Shown: in pieces, positions 33,435-42,129 of the stretch
Position numbering within the stretch: the stretch's first letter is position 1
How the letters are laid out: each line of letters starts with the position of its first letter
Source: Amycolatopsis nalaikhensis
GTDB lineage: Bacteria > Actinomycetota > Actinomycetes > Mycobacteriales > Pseudonocardiaceae
DNA length: 64,000 nucleotides
NCBI RefSeq assembly: GCF_030264295.1
Contig: NZ_CP127173.1
Span: 10,237,501 to 10,301,500, forward strand
Direction of reading: 5' to 3'
Notes under the pieces: model-generated
Told to the model about the DNA's origin: nothing
The model's database searches: none
The model's input: the letters and a program-made list of their open reading frames with translations, nothing else
Made by a program: the position numbers and the translations under genes

Positions 33435-35099
33435 ATGACGGAGCAGTTCGACGTCGTCGTGGTCGGCAGTGGCGCCGCCGGGATGACCGCCGCGCTGGCC
33501 GCGGCCCACCACGGCCTGAGCGTCGTCCTCCTGGAGAAGGCGACCTGCTTCGGCGGCTCGACCGCGCGCTCCGGCGGCGGGGTCTGGCTGCCGGGCAACC
33601 ACGCGCTGCGCGCCGCCGGGATCGACGAGCCACCCGAACGGGCGCGCGAGTACCTGGCCTCGATCGTCGGCGACGTCGTCCCGGCCGTCCGGCGCGACAC
33701 CTTCCTCGACCACGGACCCGAGGTGCTGAAGTTCGTCTGCGACCACACGCCGCTGAAGTTCCGGTGGGTCCGCGACTACAGCGACTACCACCCCGAAGCC
33801 CCCGGCGGGCGGCCCGGCGGCCGGTCGGTCGAACCGATGGCCTTCGACGGCAAGCTCCTCGGCGACGAGCTGGCCCACCTCGAGCCGCCGTACAGCGCTC
33901 CCCCGCTCGGCGTGCCCATCACCCAGGCGGACTACCGCTGGCTGAGCCTCCTCGCCCGGCACCCGCGCGGCGCCGTCCGGATGCTCTCCCTCGGTGTGCG
34001 GTGGCTGGTCGGCCGCCTCCGCGGGCAGCGGCTGCTGAGCATGGGGCAAGCGCTTGCGGCCGGGCTGCGGGTGGGCCTGACCAGGGCGGGCGTCGAGGTC
34101 CGGCTCAACACCCCGCTGGTGGACCTGCGGGTCGACGGCGATCGCGTCACCGGCGTCGTCACCGCGGACGGCGTCGTCGAAGCCCGGCGCGGGGTCATCC
34201 TCGCCAGCGGCGGGTTCGAGCGGAACCTCGAGATGCGCGAGAAGTACCAGCGCGCGCCGATCGGCGTCGACTGGACCGTCGGCGCGGCCGCCAACACCGG
34301 CGACGGCATCACCGCCGGCCTCAAGCTCGGCGCGGCCATCGACCTGATGGACGACGCCTGGTGGGGCCCGTCGCTGCCGCTCACCGGCGGGCCGTGGTTC
34401 GCGCTGGCCGAGCGGTCGCGGCCGCGCAGCATCATGGTCGACGCGCGCGGGCAGCGGTTCGTCAACGAGTCGGCGCCCTACGTCGAAGCCGTGCACGCGA
34501 TGTACGGCGACGGCGACGGCCCCGGCGAGCACATCCCGACCTGGCTGGTGTTCGACCAGCGCTACAAGGACCGGTACATGTTCACCGGCGTCGGGCCGCG
34601 CCAGCCGCTGCCGGGCCGCTGGTTCAAGGCCGGGATCGCGGTGAAGTCGGGCTCACTGGAAGGCCTGGCCGCGAAGATGGACGTCCCGCCGGCCGGCCTC
34701 GCCGCGACCGTCGAGCGCTTCAACGGCTTCGCGCGCAAGGGTGTCGACGAGGACTTCCACCGCGGGGTCAGCAAGTACGACCACTACTACGGCGACCCGC
34801 GCAACAAGCCCAACCCCAGCCTCGGCCCGCTCGACAAGGCGCCGTACTACGCGGTGAAGATCGTGCCGGGCGACCTGGGCACCAAGGGCGGGCTGCGCAC
34901 CGACGAGCACGCGCGGGTGCTGCGCGAAGACGGCTCGGTGGTGCCCGGGCTGTACGCCGCGGGCAACGTCAGCGCGGCCGTGATGGGCCGGACGTACGCC
35001 GGGCCGGGCGCGACCATCGGCCCGGCCATGGTGTTCGGCTACCTTGCGGCGACGCGGCTGGCGAACGAAGATCAGGGGACCACGGGAGGGCAGCGATGA
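33435..35099 (+). CDS. kstD: KstD, 3-oxosteroid Delta1-dehydrogenase
   Basis: A 554-residue flavoprotein: Val-Val-Gly-Ser-Gly-Ala-Ala-Gly-Met for FAD at the N-terminus, Val-Ile-Leu-Ala-Ser-Gly-Gly-Phe near 255, and Gly-Arg-Thr-Tyr-Ala-Gly-Pro-Gly-Ala-Thr near the C-terminus, where the Tyr and Gly polarise the 3-keto group. It makes the 1,2 double bond in ring A; together with 9alpha-hydroxylation this opens ring B. First gene of a five-gene operon with kshA, a small Cys-rich protein, kshB and a MaoC hydratase. Confidence 0.95.
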   Translation: MTEQFDVVVVGSGAAGMTAALAAAHHGLSVVLLEKATCFGGSTARSGGGVWLPGNHALRAAGIDEPPERAREYLASIVGDVVPAVRRDTFLDHGPEVLKFVCDHTPLKFRWVRDYSDYHPEAPGGRPGGRSVEPMAFDGKLLGDELAHLEPPYSAPPLGVPITQADYRWLSLLARHPRGAVRMLSLGVRWLVGRLRGQRLLSMGQALAAGLRVGLTRAGVEVRLNTPLVDLRVDGDRVTGVVTADGVVEARRGVILASGGFERNLEMREKYQRAPIGVDWTVGAAANTGDGITAGLKLGAAIDLMDDAWWGPSLPLTGGPWFALAERSRPRSIMVDARGQRFVNESAPYVEAVHAMYGDGDGPGEHIPTWLVFDQRYKDRYMFTGVGPRQPLPGRWFKAGIAVKSGSLEGLAAKMDVPPAGLAATVERFNGFARKGVDEDFHRGVSKYDHYYGDPRNKPNPSLGPLDKAPYYAVKIVPGDLGTKGGLRTDEHARVLREDGSVVPGLYAAGNVSAAVMGRTYAGPGATIGPAMVFGYLAATRLANEDQGTTGGQR

Positions 35100-36232
35100 C
35101 GCAGGACTCGGTACGCACCATCTACGCCGGTGAGCCGCCGACCCGGTTCGCGCGCGGCTGGCACTGCCTCGGCCTGGCGGAAGCGTTCCACGACGGGAAA
35201 CCGCACGCCGTCACGGCGTTCGGCACGAAGCTCGTCGTGTTCGCCGACTCCCGCGGCGAGCTGCACGTGCTCGACGGCTACTGCCGCCACATGGGCGGCG
35301 ACCTCACCCAGGGCACGATCAAGGGCGACGAGGTGGCGTGCCCGTTCCACGACTGGCGCTGGAACGGCAGCGGCAAGTGCGTCTCGATCCCTTACGCCAA
35401 GCGGGTTCCGCTGCGCGCGCGGACGCGGTCGTGGACGACGCTGGAGCAGAACGGGCAGCTGTTCGTCTGGCACGACCCGGAAGGCAACCCGCCGCCGGAG
35501 GAGCAGGCGATCCCGCGGATCGAGGCCGCCTACAGCGACGAGTGGAGCAACTGGACCTGGGACGAGATCTTCATCGACGGCTCCAACTGCCGGGAGATCA
35601 TCGACAACGTCGTCGACATGGCCCACTTCTTCTACATCCACTACGCGTACCCGACGTACTTCAAGAACGTTTTCGAGGGCCACATCGCCACGCAGTACCT
35701 CAACACGAAGGGCCGCCCGGACATGGGCATGGCCTCGAACTACGGCGGCGAGGACAACCTGCTGCGCTCGGAGGCGTCGTACTTCGGGCCGTCCTACATG
35801 ATCAACAAACTGGTGAACTCGTTCCAGGGCTACGAAATCGAGAGCGTGCTCATCAACTGCCACTACCCCGTGACGCCGACGTCGTTCGTGCTGCAGTACG
35901 GCATGAAGGTCAAGAAGCAGCACGGGATCACCGACGAGCACGCGGACAAGATCGCCGCGAAGCTGGCCAAGGGCATCGGCGCCGGGTTCCTGCAGGACGT
36001 CGAGATCTGGAAGCACAAGACGCAGATCGACAACCCGCTGCTGTGCGAAGAGGACGGTCCAGTCTACCAGCTCCGCCGCTGGTACCAGCAGTTCTACGTC
36101 GACGCGGCCGACGTCACCGAGGACATGACGCGCCGGTTCGAGTTCGAAGTGGACACCACGAAGGCGAACGAGGCGTGGGCGGCCGAGGTGGCGGAGAACC
36201 TGGCCCGGCAGAAGACCGAGGCGGAAGTGTGA
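35096..36232 (+). CDS. kshA: KshA, Rieske oxygenase of 3-ketosteroid 9alpha-hydroxylase
   Basis: The 378-residue protein has a Rieske 2Fe-2S site Cys63-x-His65 ... Cys82-x2-His85 and a mononuclear iron site in Asp174-Met-Ala-His177-x4-His182, with the third ligand expected in Phe-Leu-Gln-Asp-Val-Glu near 302. It hydroxylates C9 of 4-androstenedione-type steroids; the product of KshA plus KstD falls apart to 3-HSA. ATG 35096 overlaps the kstD stop (ATGA). Its reductase kshB is in the same operon. Confidence 0.95.
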   Translation: MTQDSVRTIYAGEPPTRFARGWHCLGLAEAFHDGKPHAVTAFGTKLVVFADSRGELHVLDGYCRHMGGDLTQGTIKGDEVACPFHDWRWNGSGKCVSIPYAKRVPLRARTRSWTTLEQNGQLFVWHDPEGNPPPEEQAIPRIEAAYSDEWSNWTWDEIFIDGSNCREIIDNVVDMAHFFYIHYAYPTYFKNVFEGHIATQYLNTKGRPDMGMASNYGGEDNLLRSEASYFGPSYMINKLVNSFQGYEIESVLINCHYPVTPTSFVLQYGMKVKKQHGITDEHADKIAAKLAKGIGAGFLQDVEIWKHKTQIDNPLLCEEDGPVYQLRRWYQQFYVDAADVTEDMTRRFEFEVDTTKANEAWAAEVAENLARQKTEAEV

Positions 36233-36486
36233 CCACCGCCGAGCAGACCGAGTTCCTGACCGGCGGGCTGCGGCCGCACGAGTGCCGCAGCTGCGGGACG
36301 TGCGTGCTGGTGAAGAAGAACAGCATCCAGCACACGAGCATCCAGTGGACGTCCCGGCCCGCCGACACGTGCCCGGTGTTCGCCGACGCGGACGGCCCCT
36401 CGGCGTTGCTCGACACCTGCCCGAAGCTGGCCGACAGCATCGGCGACGCGGTGCGCGAGGGCACGCTGGCGGTGGCCGATGGCTGA
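36229..36486 (+). CDS. small Cys-rich protein in the kshA-kshB operon, possible Fe-S or zinc protein
   Basis: An 85-residue protein whose GTG overlaps the kshA stop and whose end overlaps kshB by 8 bases, so it is tightly co-translated. It has Cys-Arg-Ser-Cys-Gly-Thr-Cys (Cys-x2-Cys-x2-Cys) near residue 20, then Cys-Pro-Val-Phe near 45 and Cys-Pro-Lys-Leu near 66. Five cysteines, two followed by Pro, suggest a ferredoxin-like cluster or a zinc site, but the spacing is not that of a classical ferredoxin. I do not recognise a named family. A role in electron transfer to KshA or in cluster loading is an inference from position. Confidence 0.7.
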   Translation: MTTAEQTEFLTGGLRPHECRSCGTCVLVKKNSIQHTSIQWTSRPADTCPVFADADGPSALLDTCPKLADSIGDAVREGTLAVADG

Positions 36487-37510
36487 GCGGGTCTACACGC
36501 TGACGGTCGCCGACGTCGTCGTCGAAACCCCGGACGCGCGGTCGGTCGTCTTCGAGATCCCGCCCGAGCACGCCTCGGCGTTTTCCTATGCGCCGGGCCA
36601 GTTCCTGACGTTGCGGATCCCCAGCGAGCAGACGGGTTCGGTGGCGCGGTGCTATTCGCTGTCGAGCGCGCCGCACGAGGACCGCGTGCAGGTGACGGTG
36701 AAGCGGACTGACGGCGGCTACGGGTCGAGCTGGATCTGTTCTTCGCTTCGCCCGGGGATGCGGGTCGACGTGCTGGCCCCCGCCGGGGTGTTCAGCCCGG
36801 GGTCGCTGGACGAAGACTTCCTGCTGTTCGCGGGCGGCAGCGGCATCACGCCGGTGATGGCGATCCTCAAGACGGCGCTGGAGCGCGGCTCCGGCCGGGT
36901 GGTGCTGGTCTACGCGAACCGCGACGAGCGTTCGGTGATCTTCGCGGGCGAACTGGCGTCGCTGGCCAAGCGGTACGGCGAGCGGCTCGTCGTCGTGCAC
37001 TGGCTGGAGAGCGTGCAGGGGCTGCCGGACGTCGCCCAGCTGCGCGGGCTGGCCTCGGCGTACACGTCGTTCGAGGCGTTCCTGTGCGGGCCCGCGCCGT
37101 TCATGGCGGCGGTCCGGGAAGCGCTCGGACAGCTCGGCGTGCCGCGGAACCGGGTGCACGTCGAGAAGTTCACGTCGCTGACCGGGAACCCGTTCGAGGA
37201 CGTCGTGGTCGAGGAGGAACCGGCGTCGGACGACGCACCGGCGTCGCTGACGGTGTCCCTGGACGGCTCGACCCGCTCGATGGCGTGGCCGCGGCAGCGG
37301 AAGCTCCTGGACCACCTGCTGGACGCGGGCATGGACGCGCCGTACTCGTGCCGCGAGGGACAATGCAGCGCGTGCGCGTGCCGGATCGTGTCGGGTGAGG
37401 TCAAGATGCTGCACAACGAGGTCCTCGACGCCGAGGACATCGCGGACGGCATCGTGCTGGCCTGCCAGTCGCTGCCGGTCACCGACGAGGTCTCGATCAG
37501 CTACGAATAG
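36479..37510 (+). CDS. kshB: KshB, ferredoxin-NAD(P) reductase of 3-ketosteroid 9alpha-hydroxylase
   Basis: A 343-residue three-domain reductase: FAD domain with Ala-Arg-Cys-Tyr-Ser-Leu-Ser-Ser near 57-64, NAD domain with Gly-Gly-Ser-Gly-Ile-Thr-Pro near 118-124 and Phe-Leu-Cys-Gly-Pro near 200, and a C-terminal plant-type 2Fe-2S domain with Cys-Arg-Glu-Gly-Gln-Cys-Ser-Ala-Cys and a final Cys in Leu-Ala-Cys-Gln-Ser. It passes electrons from NADH to KshA. In mycobacteria kshA and kshB are apart; here they share an operon. Confidence 0.94.
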   Translation: MAERVYTLTVADVVVETPDARSVVFEIPPEHASAFSYAPGQFLTLRIPSEQTGSVARCYSLSSAPHEDRVQVTVKRTDGGYGSSWICSSLRPGMRVDVLAPAGVFSPGSLDEDFLLFAGGSGITPVMAILKTALERGSGRVVLVYANRDERSVIFAGELASLAKRYGERLVVVHWLESVQGLPDVAQLRGLASAYTSFEAFLCGPAPFMAAVREALGQLGVPRNRVHVEKFTSLTGNPFEDVVVEEEPASDDAPASLTVSLDGSTRSMAWPRQRKLLDHLLDAGMDAPYSCREGQCSACACRIVSGEVKMLHNEVLDAEDIADGIVLACQSLPVTDEVSISYE

Positions 37511-37518
37511 GAGCCCGC

Positions 37519-38367
37519 GTGCCCATCAACCCCGACGTCGCGATCGGCGCCGAGATCGGCGAGGTGAGCTTCGCCTGGACGTCGTCGGACGTGCTGCTGT
37601 ACCACCTGGCGCTCGGCGCGGGGCCAGGCGAGCTGCGTTATACGTATGAGCGTGACCTGGTGGTGCTGCCGACGTTCGCGACGGTGGCGGCGAACCTGCG
37701 CGTGTTCGACCCGCCGGCGGTGTCGTTCCCCGGAGTGGAGATCGACCTGGCCAAGGTGCTGCACGGCAAGCAGGAGATCACCCTGCACCGGCCGATCCCG
37801 ACATCCGGGAAGGCCGTGGCGAAGTCGCGGATCGCCGACGTGTACGACAAGGGCAAGGCGGCGGTGGTGATCCAGGAGGTGGCGGTCACGTCGTCGTCGG
37901 GTGATCCACTGTGGACGGCGCGATCGAGCATCTTCGCCCGCGGCGAGGGCGGTTTCGGCGGGTCGCGGGGCCCGTCGGACGGGGTTTCTTTTCCTGCGCG
38001 GGAGCCGGATTCCGTCTTCGAAACGCCGACGTTGCCGCAGCAGGCGTTGCTGTACCGGCTGTGCGGCGACCGGAACCCGCTGCACGCGGACCCCGAGTTC
38101 GCGCGGGCGGCCGGGTTCCCGGCGCCGATCCTGCACGGGCTGTGCACGTACGGGATCGTGGCCAGGGTGCTGGTCGACGAGTTCCTCGACGGCGACCCGG
38201 CGCGGGTGGCGTCGTTCGCGGCGAAGTTCGCCGGAGTGGTGTACCCGGGCGAGACGCTCCGGACGAGGGTGTGGCGCTCGGCCGACCGGCTGCTGGTGAC
38301 GACGTCGGCGGTCGAGCGGGACGACGCGCCGGTGCTGGCGGACACGGTGCTGGTGCCCACTTCGTGA
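37519..38367 (+). CDS. MaoC-like enoyl-CoA hydratase (steroid side chain, Rv3538-like)
   Basis: A 282-residue double-hotdog hydratase-2 protein with GGAG upstream of its start. The second half carries the catalytic hydratase-2 motif: Arg-Leu-Cys-Gly-Asp-Arg-Asn-Pro-Leu-His-Ala-Asp-Pro near 185-197 with Asp and His in place, then Pro-Ile-Leu-His-Gly-Leu-Cys-Thr. It hydrates trans-2-enoyl-CoA, probably in the first cycles of cholesterol side-chain beta-oxidation. Position after kstD agrees with the mycobacterial kstD-Rv3538 order. Confidence 0.85.
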   Translation: MPINPDVAIGAEIGEVSFAWTSSDVLLYHLALGAGPGELRYTYERDLVVLPTFATVAANLRVFDPPAVSFPGVEIDLAKVLHGKQEITLHRPIPTSGKAVAKSRIADVYDKGKAAVVIQEVAVTSSSGDPLWTARSSIFARGEGGFGGSRGPSDGVSFPAREPDSVFETPTLPQQALLYRLCGDRNPLHADPEFARAAGFPAPILHGLCTYGIVARVLVDEFLDGDPARVASFAAKFAGVVYPGETLRTRVWRSADRLLVTTSAVERDDAPVLADTVLVPTS

Positions 38368-38401
38368 GAACGTCCCGGCGGCCGCCCGCTAACGTGGAGG
38401 G

Positions 38402-38857
38402 GTGACTTCGGAATACTTCGTGGTGCGCGGAACGGTCGAACACGGCGACGAGCGAGGCCGCGAGCTGGGCTTTCCCACGGCGAACATCGCGCTGCGGGAC
38501 CAGTCGGGCTCGGTCGGCGACGGGGTGTGGGCGGGCTGGGTCCAGCGTCCGGGAGGAGAACGCCTCCCGGCGGCGATCTCGGTCGGCCGCCGCCCGACGT
38601 ACTACGGAGCGGACGGGTACCGCCTGCTGGAGGCCCACCTGCTGGACTTCACGGGAGACTTGTACGGCGAGACGCTGGTGGTGTGGCTGGGGTCGCACCT
38701 GCGTGAGCAGCAGAAGTACACGTCGGCGGAGGACCTGATCACGGCGTTGAAGAACGACATCGCGGCGGCGGCCCAGTGGACGGCCTCGCACCCGGCGGCG
38801 AGTCTCCCGGAGCCGGGCGAGGGCGAGTTGGGCGAGGTCCGCCGCGTGGCGGGCTGA
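38402..38857 (+). CDS. stand-alone riboflavin kinase domain protein
   Basis: The 151-residue product from GTG 38402 equals only the kinase half of bifunctional RibF: Gly-Arg-Glu-Leu-Gly-Phe-Pro-Thr-Ala-Asn is the classic flavokinase motif (Pro-Thr-Ala-Asn binds ATP-Mg), Asp-Gly-Val-Trp-Ala-Gly and Glu-Ala-His-Leu-Leu-Asp-Phe follow, with the catalytic Glu in the latter. No adenylyltransferase domain is present. It should make FMN from riboflavin. It lies 34 bases after the steroid operon, which is rich in flavoenzymes, so extra flavin supply is a plausible role. No operator is seen before it. Confidence 0.85.
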   Translation: MTSEYFVVRGTVEHGDERGRELGFPTANIALRDQSGSVGDGVWAGWVQRPGGERLPAAISVGRRPTYYGADGYRLLEAHLLDFTGDLYGETLVVWLGSHLREQQKYTSAEDLITALKNDIAAAAQWTASHPAASLPEPGEGELGEVRRVAG

Positions 38858-38930
38858 AGGGGACGTTGCTCTCATCTGGTGAGCTGAAGGGGACTTTCCT
38901 CGCATCTGATGCCAGGAAAGTCCCCTTCAG
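38857..38930. repeat. palindromic repeat family B, copy after riboflavin kinase gene
   Basis: CTGAAGGGGACTTTCCT (38884-38900) pairs with AGGAAAGTCCCCTTCAG (38914-38930), with an inner GCATC/GATGC hairpin in the loop. A partial unit CTGAAGGGGAC begins at the stop codon itself (38853). Same family as 11348-11392. Probably a terminator between convergent genes. Confidence 0.75.
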
Positions 38931-38955
38931 CCCGCCTCGCCAAGCCCGGTCAAGC

Positions 38956-39008
38956 GTCTTGAATGACTCATTCAGGTCTTCGGAGGTCCTGAATGACCCA
39001 TTCAAGAC
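38956..39008. repeat. palindromic repeat family C between convergent genes
   Basis: GTCTTGAATG at 38956 and CATTCAAGAC at 39008 form outer arms; TCATTCAGG and CCTGAATGA form inner arms, with TCTTCGGAGGT at the centre. It ends 12 bases from the DUF5134 stop on the other strand, so it may terminate both sides. Confidence 0.75.
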
Positions 39009-39020
39009 CCGCCGGGGTCG

Positions 39021-39575
39021 TCACACGGCCGCGGCCAGGAGCATGTAGCCCATCCCGGCGCCCATCACCACCCGGCAGACCGCGCGGGAGCCCTGACCCG
39101 CGTGCACCGCCGCCCCGGGCCCTGGGGCCGCGCGGACCGCCAGCACTCCCGTGCGGGCCGCGTCCGCCACGAAATACCCCGCCGCCGCCACCGCGAGCAG
39201 CGGTAATGCCAACCGGGCGTCCATTGTGGCCATCGTCAGCCACGGTCCGTGATCCACTCCGTGGTGCGGCATCGCCGTCACCATGTAGAACATCGCCGCC
39301 GCTGACAGGGCGTGGTGGGCGCAGTCCCTCCGGCGCCACCAGGCCACCGCGAACCAGCCCGTCGTCAACGCCAGCACCGCCTGCCAGCCCGCCGCCGGGA
39401 TCGGGCCGCCGACCGGGGAGAACATCGCCACCATCGCCACCACCAGCAGCAACTCCGCCAGGTCGCCGTGGCGCACGCCGTGGCCCAGGCGCACGTAGTC
39501 CAGGCGGACCAGCCGGAGCACGCACGGCAACACCAGCGCCGCGAACACCGCCGTCAGCGCCCAGTCGACCGCCAT
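39021..39575 (-). CDS. DUF5134-like polytopic membrane protein
   Basis: A 184-residue protein with five or six hydrophobic helices. Histidines and methionines cluster in Cys-Ala-His-His-Ala-Leu and Met-Pro-His-His-Gly-Val-Asp-His, which could bind a metal. The pattern of His pairs and a Met-rich helix is like DUF5134 proteins of actinobacteria. Function unknown; not obviously part of the steroid pathway. Confidence 0.6.
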   Translation of the reverse strand: MAVDWALTAVFAALVLPCVLRLVRLDYVRLGHGVRHGDLAELLLVVAMVAMFSPVGGPIPAAGWQAVLALTTGWFAVAWWRRRDCAHHALSAAAMFYMVTAMPHHGVDHGPWLTMATMDARLALPLLAVAAAGYFVADAARTGVLAVRAAPGPGAAVHAGQGSRAVCRVVMGAGMGYMLLAAAV

Positions 39576-39647
39576 CGCCCGTCGGCCTCACTCTCCGTCG
39601 CAGGTGGTGTCTCCACCGTGACACCCGCGACGGCACCGCACCAGCCG

Positions 39648-40832
39648 TCAATGAGGTGACCCGGCGTCACCCGTCAGGACGAGGCCGCTGGTCGGCACGC
39701 CGGTACCCGCCGTCACCAGCACCCGCGCCGCGCCGTCCACCTGGTTGACCGCGCTGCCGCGGATCTGGCGCACACCCTCGGCGATGCCGTTCATCCCGTG
39801 GATGTACGCCTCGCCGAGCTGGCCGCCGTGCGGGTTGAGCGGCAGCGCTCCGTCCAGCTCCAGCGCGCCGTCGGCGATGAAGTCCTTCGCCTCACCGCGG
39901 CCGCAGAACCCCAGCTCCTCCAGCTGCATCAGGACGTACGGCGTGAAGTGGTCGTACAGCACCGCGACGTCCACATCGGACGGTCCGAGCCCGGACTGCG
40001 CCCACAGCTGCCGCCCGACCACGCCCATCTCCGGCAACGCCGCCAGGTCGTCGCGGTAGTAACTGGTCATCACGTACTGGTCAGGCCCGCTCCCCTGCGC
40101 CGCCGCCGCGATCACCGCCGGCGGCCGGGCCAGGTCGCGAGCCCGCTCGACACTCGTCACGACCAGCGCCACCCCGCCGTCGCTCTCCTGACAGCAGTCC
40201 AGCAGGTGCAGCGGCTCGGCCACCCAGCGCGACGCCTGGTGCTCCTCCAGGGTGATCGGCCGTCCGTGGAACCACGCGTTCGGGTTCGTCGCCGCGTGCT
40301 TGCGGTCGACCACCGCGACCCGCCCGAAGTCCTCGCTCGTGGCCCCGTAGTCGTGCAGGTACCGCCGCGCGACCATGGCCACCGTCGCCGCCGGGGTCGC
40401 GATGCCCATCGGGTAGTGGAACGCGTTGTCCACCCCGGACGAGTTCACCTGCCCGGCCGCCGCCGAGGACACCTGGCCGAACCGCATCCCCGACCGTTCG
40501 TTGAACGCCCGGTAGGCGACGACGACGTCCGCGACGCCGGTCGCCACCGCCATCGCGGCCTGCTGCACCGTCGCCGCCGCGGCACCACCGCCGTAGTGGA
40601 TGCGGCTGAAGAACTTCAGCTCGGGGATGCCCAGCTCGCGTGCCACCGCGATCTCCGCGTTGCCGTCCATGGTGAACGACACCAATCCGTCCACATCGGA
40701 CGATTTCAGACCCGCGTCGGCCAGTGCGTGGGAGATGCATTCGGCCGCCAGCCGCAGTTCGCTCCGCCCGGAATCCTTGGAGAACTCCGTCGCGCCGATC
40801 CCGGCGATGGCCGCCTTGCCCGACAGCGTCAC
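39648..40832 (-). CDS. ltp2: Ltp2, thiolase-fold steroid retro-aldolase
   Basis: A 394-residue thiolase-like lipid-transfer protein without the usual active thiolase cysteine set. Gly-Ile-Gly-Ala-Thr-Glu-Phe-Ser near the N-terminus, Tyr-Gly-Gly-Gly-Ala-Ala-Ala near 98, and Asn-Pro-His-Gly-Gly-Gln-Leu-Gly-Glu-Ala-Tyr-Ile-His-Gly near 345 are family features. It removes the last propionyl-CoA from the 17-hydroxy side-chain thioester, working on the DUF35 part of ChsH2. It closes the operon chsE1-chsE2-chsH2-chsH1-ltp2, identical in order to mycobacteria, and overlaps chsH1 by four bases. Confidence 0.93.
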   Translation of the reverse strand: MTLSGKAAIAGIGATEFSKDSGRSELRLAAECISHALADAGLKSSDVDGLVSFTMDGNAEIAVARELGIPELKFFSRIHYGGGAAAATVQQAAMAVATGVADVVVAYRAFNERSGMRFGQVSSAAAGQVNSSGVDNAFHYPMGIATPAATVAMVARRYLHDYGATSEDFGRVAVVDRKHAATNPNAWFHGRPITLEEHQASRWVAEPLHLLDCCQESDGGVALVVTSVERARDLARPPAVIAAAAQGSGPDQYVMTSYYRDDLAALPEMGVVGRQLWAQSGLGPSDVDVAVLYDHFTPYVLMQLEELGFCGRGEAKDFIADGALELDGALPLNPHGGQLGEAYIHGMNGIAEGVRQIRGSAVNQVDGAARVLVTAGTGVPTSGLVLTGDAGSPH

Positions 40833-41215
40833 GGCAGTGTCACCTCCACGGTCCCGGCGACGTGCTCACCAAGACTGTCCACACCGGACACCGAGACGAC
40901 GACGTCACGACCCGAAGCCGACACCACGCGGCCGGTGAAGGTGAGCGTGTCGTAGGCGTAGCACGGCACGCCGAGCCGGATCTTGATCGACCGGATCAGC
41001 GCCTCCGGCCCCGCCCACTCCGAGACGAACCGTTGCACCAGGCCCGTGTCGGTGAGGATGTTGACGAAGATGTCCTTCGAGCCGCGGGCCACCGCCGAGT
41101 CGCGGTCGTGGTGCACGTCCTGGAAGTCGCGGGTGGCGATCGCCGTGCTGACCACGAACGTCGGCGTCGCCTCGATCGTCAGCGGCGGCAGCTCGGTCCC
41201 TTCGGCGACGGTCAT
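40829..41215 (-). CDS. chsH1: ChsH1, MaoC-like hydratase subunit
   Basis: A 128-residue single hotdog domain with Thr-Arg-Asp-Phe-Gln-Asp-Val-His-His-Asp near 28-37, containing the Asp/His catalytic pair of hydratase-2 enzymes. It pairs with the MaoC half of ChsH2 to hydrate the 17(20)-ene of the three-carbon side-chain CoA ester. ATG 41215 overlaps chsH2 by four bases. Confidence 0.92.
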   Translation of the reverse strand: MTVAEGTELPPLTIEATPTFVVSTAIATRDFQDVHHDRDSAVARGSKDIFVNILTDTGLVQRFVSEWAGPEALIRSIKIRLGVPCYAYDTLTFTGRVVSASGRDVVVSVSGVDSLGEHVAGTVEVTLP

Positions 41216-42129
41216 CGGGCCACCTTCCACGCGGGCAGCGTCAGCTCGTCGTCGACGCGGACGAACGCCGCCACCACCGGGAGTCCGATGTGGACCTCCT
41301 CCGGCGCGGCGTCCAGCAGTTCGGCCATGACGCGAACCCCTTCTTCCAGTTCCACCAGCGCCACCACGAACGGCAGCTGCTTGCCCGGCACCGGCGGGTG
41401 GTGGTGCACGACGTAGGAGTACACCGTCCCCCGGCCGCTCGCGACGACGTAGTCCGGCTTCGCGTCCAGCGAGCCGTCGGGCGGCATCGGCCCCGGCGGG
41501 TGGCGCAGCACGTCGCCCCACCGCTGGATCCGCAGCTCGCCCTCGCGCAGACCGTCCCAGAAGAACTCGGTGTCCCGGCTGATCACCGGCCGCAGCACCG
41601 GCGCGGGCGGCGGTTCCGGCGCGGGTGGCCGGAACTTCAGGACGCGGAACATCATCTCCGCGACGGCCTCGCCCTCGACGTACCAGGTCATCCGCGTGGT
41701 GACGAACCATCCTTCGCCGAGCGCGGTCTTCTTCGGCCCGACGACGCTCTCCAGCTTCGTCCGCGCCTCGACCTGTTCGCCGGGCCGCAGGTAGCGGTGG
41801 TAGGTCTGCTCGGAGTTGGTCGCGACGACGGAGGTGAACCCGGCTTCGTCCAGCAGCTCCATCATCAGGCCGAGCGGGTCGTCGCCGCCGCGGGGGACGT
41901 TCAGGCCGCCCATCGTCCACACCTGCGCCATCGCGGGCGGCGCGACCAGTCCCTTGTGGACGCTTTCGGCGGCGAACTCCGGGTCGGCGTAGACCGGGTT
42001 GCGGTCACCGATCGCCTCGACCCAGTTGTTCACCATGGCCTGGTTGACCGGGTCGCGCGCCAGGCGCGGCGCGCATTCCCCGCGCGCGGCGATCTTCTCG
42101 GCGGCTTCGATGATGTCCTGGTCGTTCAT
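41212..42129 (-). CDS. chsH2: ChsH2, MaoC-DUF35 fusion subunit
   Basis: A 305-residue protein: N-terminal MaoC-like hotdog domain (about 1-175, Trp-Val-Glu-Ala-Ile-Gly-Asp-Arg-Asn-Pro-Val-Tyr) and C-terminal DUF35 OB-fold (about 190-305, Asp-Thr-Glu-Phe-Phe-Trp-Asp-Gly-Leu). The rubredoxin-like zinc cysteines found in many DUF35 domains are not seen, so a bound metal is unlikely. The MaoC part works with ChsH1; the DUF35 part binds Ltp2 so that hydration and aldol cleavage are coupled. ATG 42129 overlaps chsE2. Confidence 0.92.
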   Translation of the reverse strand: MNDQDIIEAAEKIAARGECAPRLARDPVNQAMVNNWVEAIGDRNPVYADPEFAAESVHKGLVAPPAMAQVWTMGGLNVPRGGDDPLGLMMELLDEAGFTSVVATNSEQTYHRYLRPGEQVEARTKLESVVGPKKTALGEGWFVTTRMTWYVEGEAVAEMMFRVLKFRPPAPEPPPAPVLRPVISRDTEFFWDGLREGELRIQRWGDVLRHPPGPMPPDGSLDAKPDYVVASGRGTVYSYVVHHHPPVPGKQLPFVVALVELEEGVRVMAELLDAAPEEVHIGLPVVAAFVRVDDELTLPAWKVAR

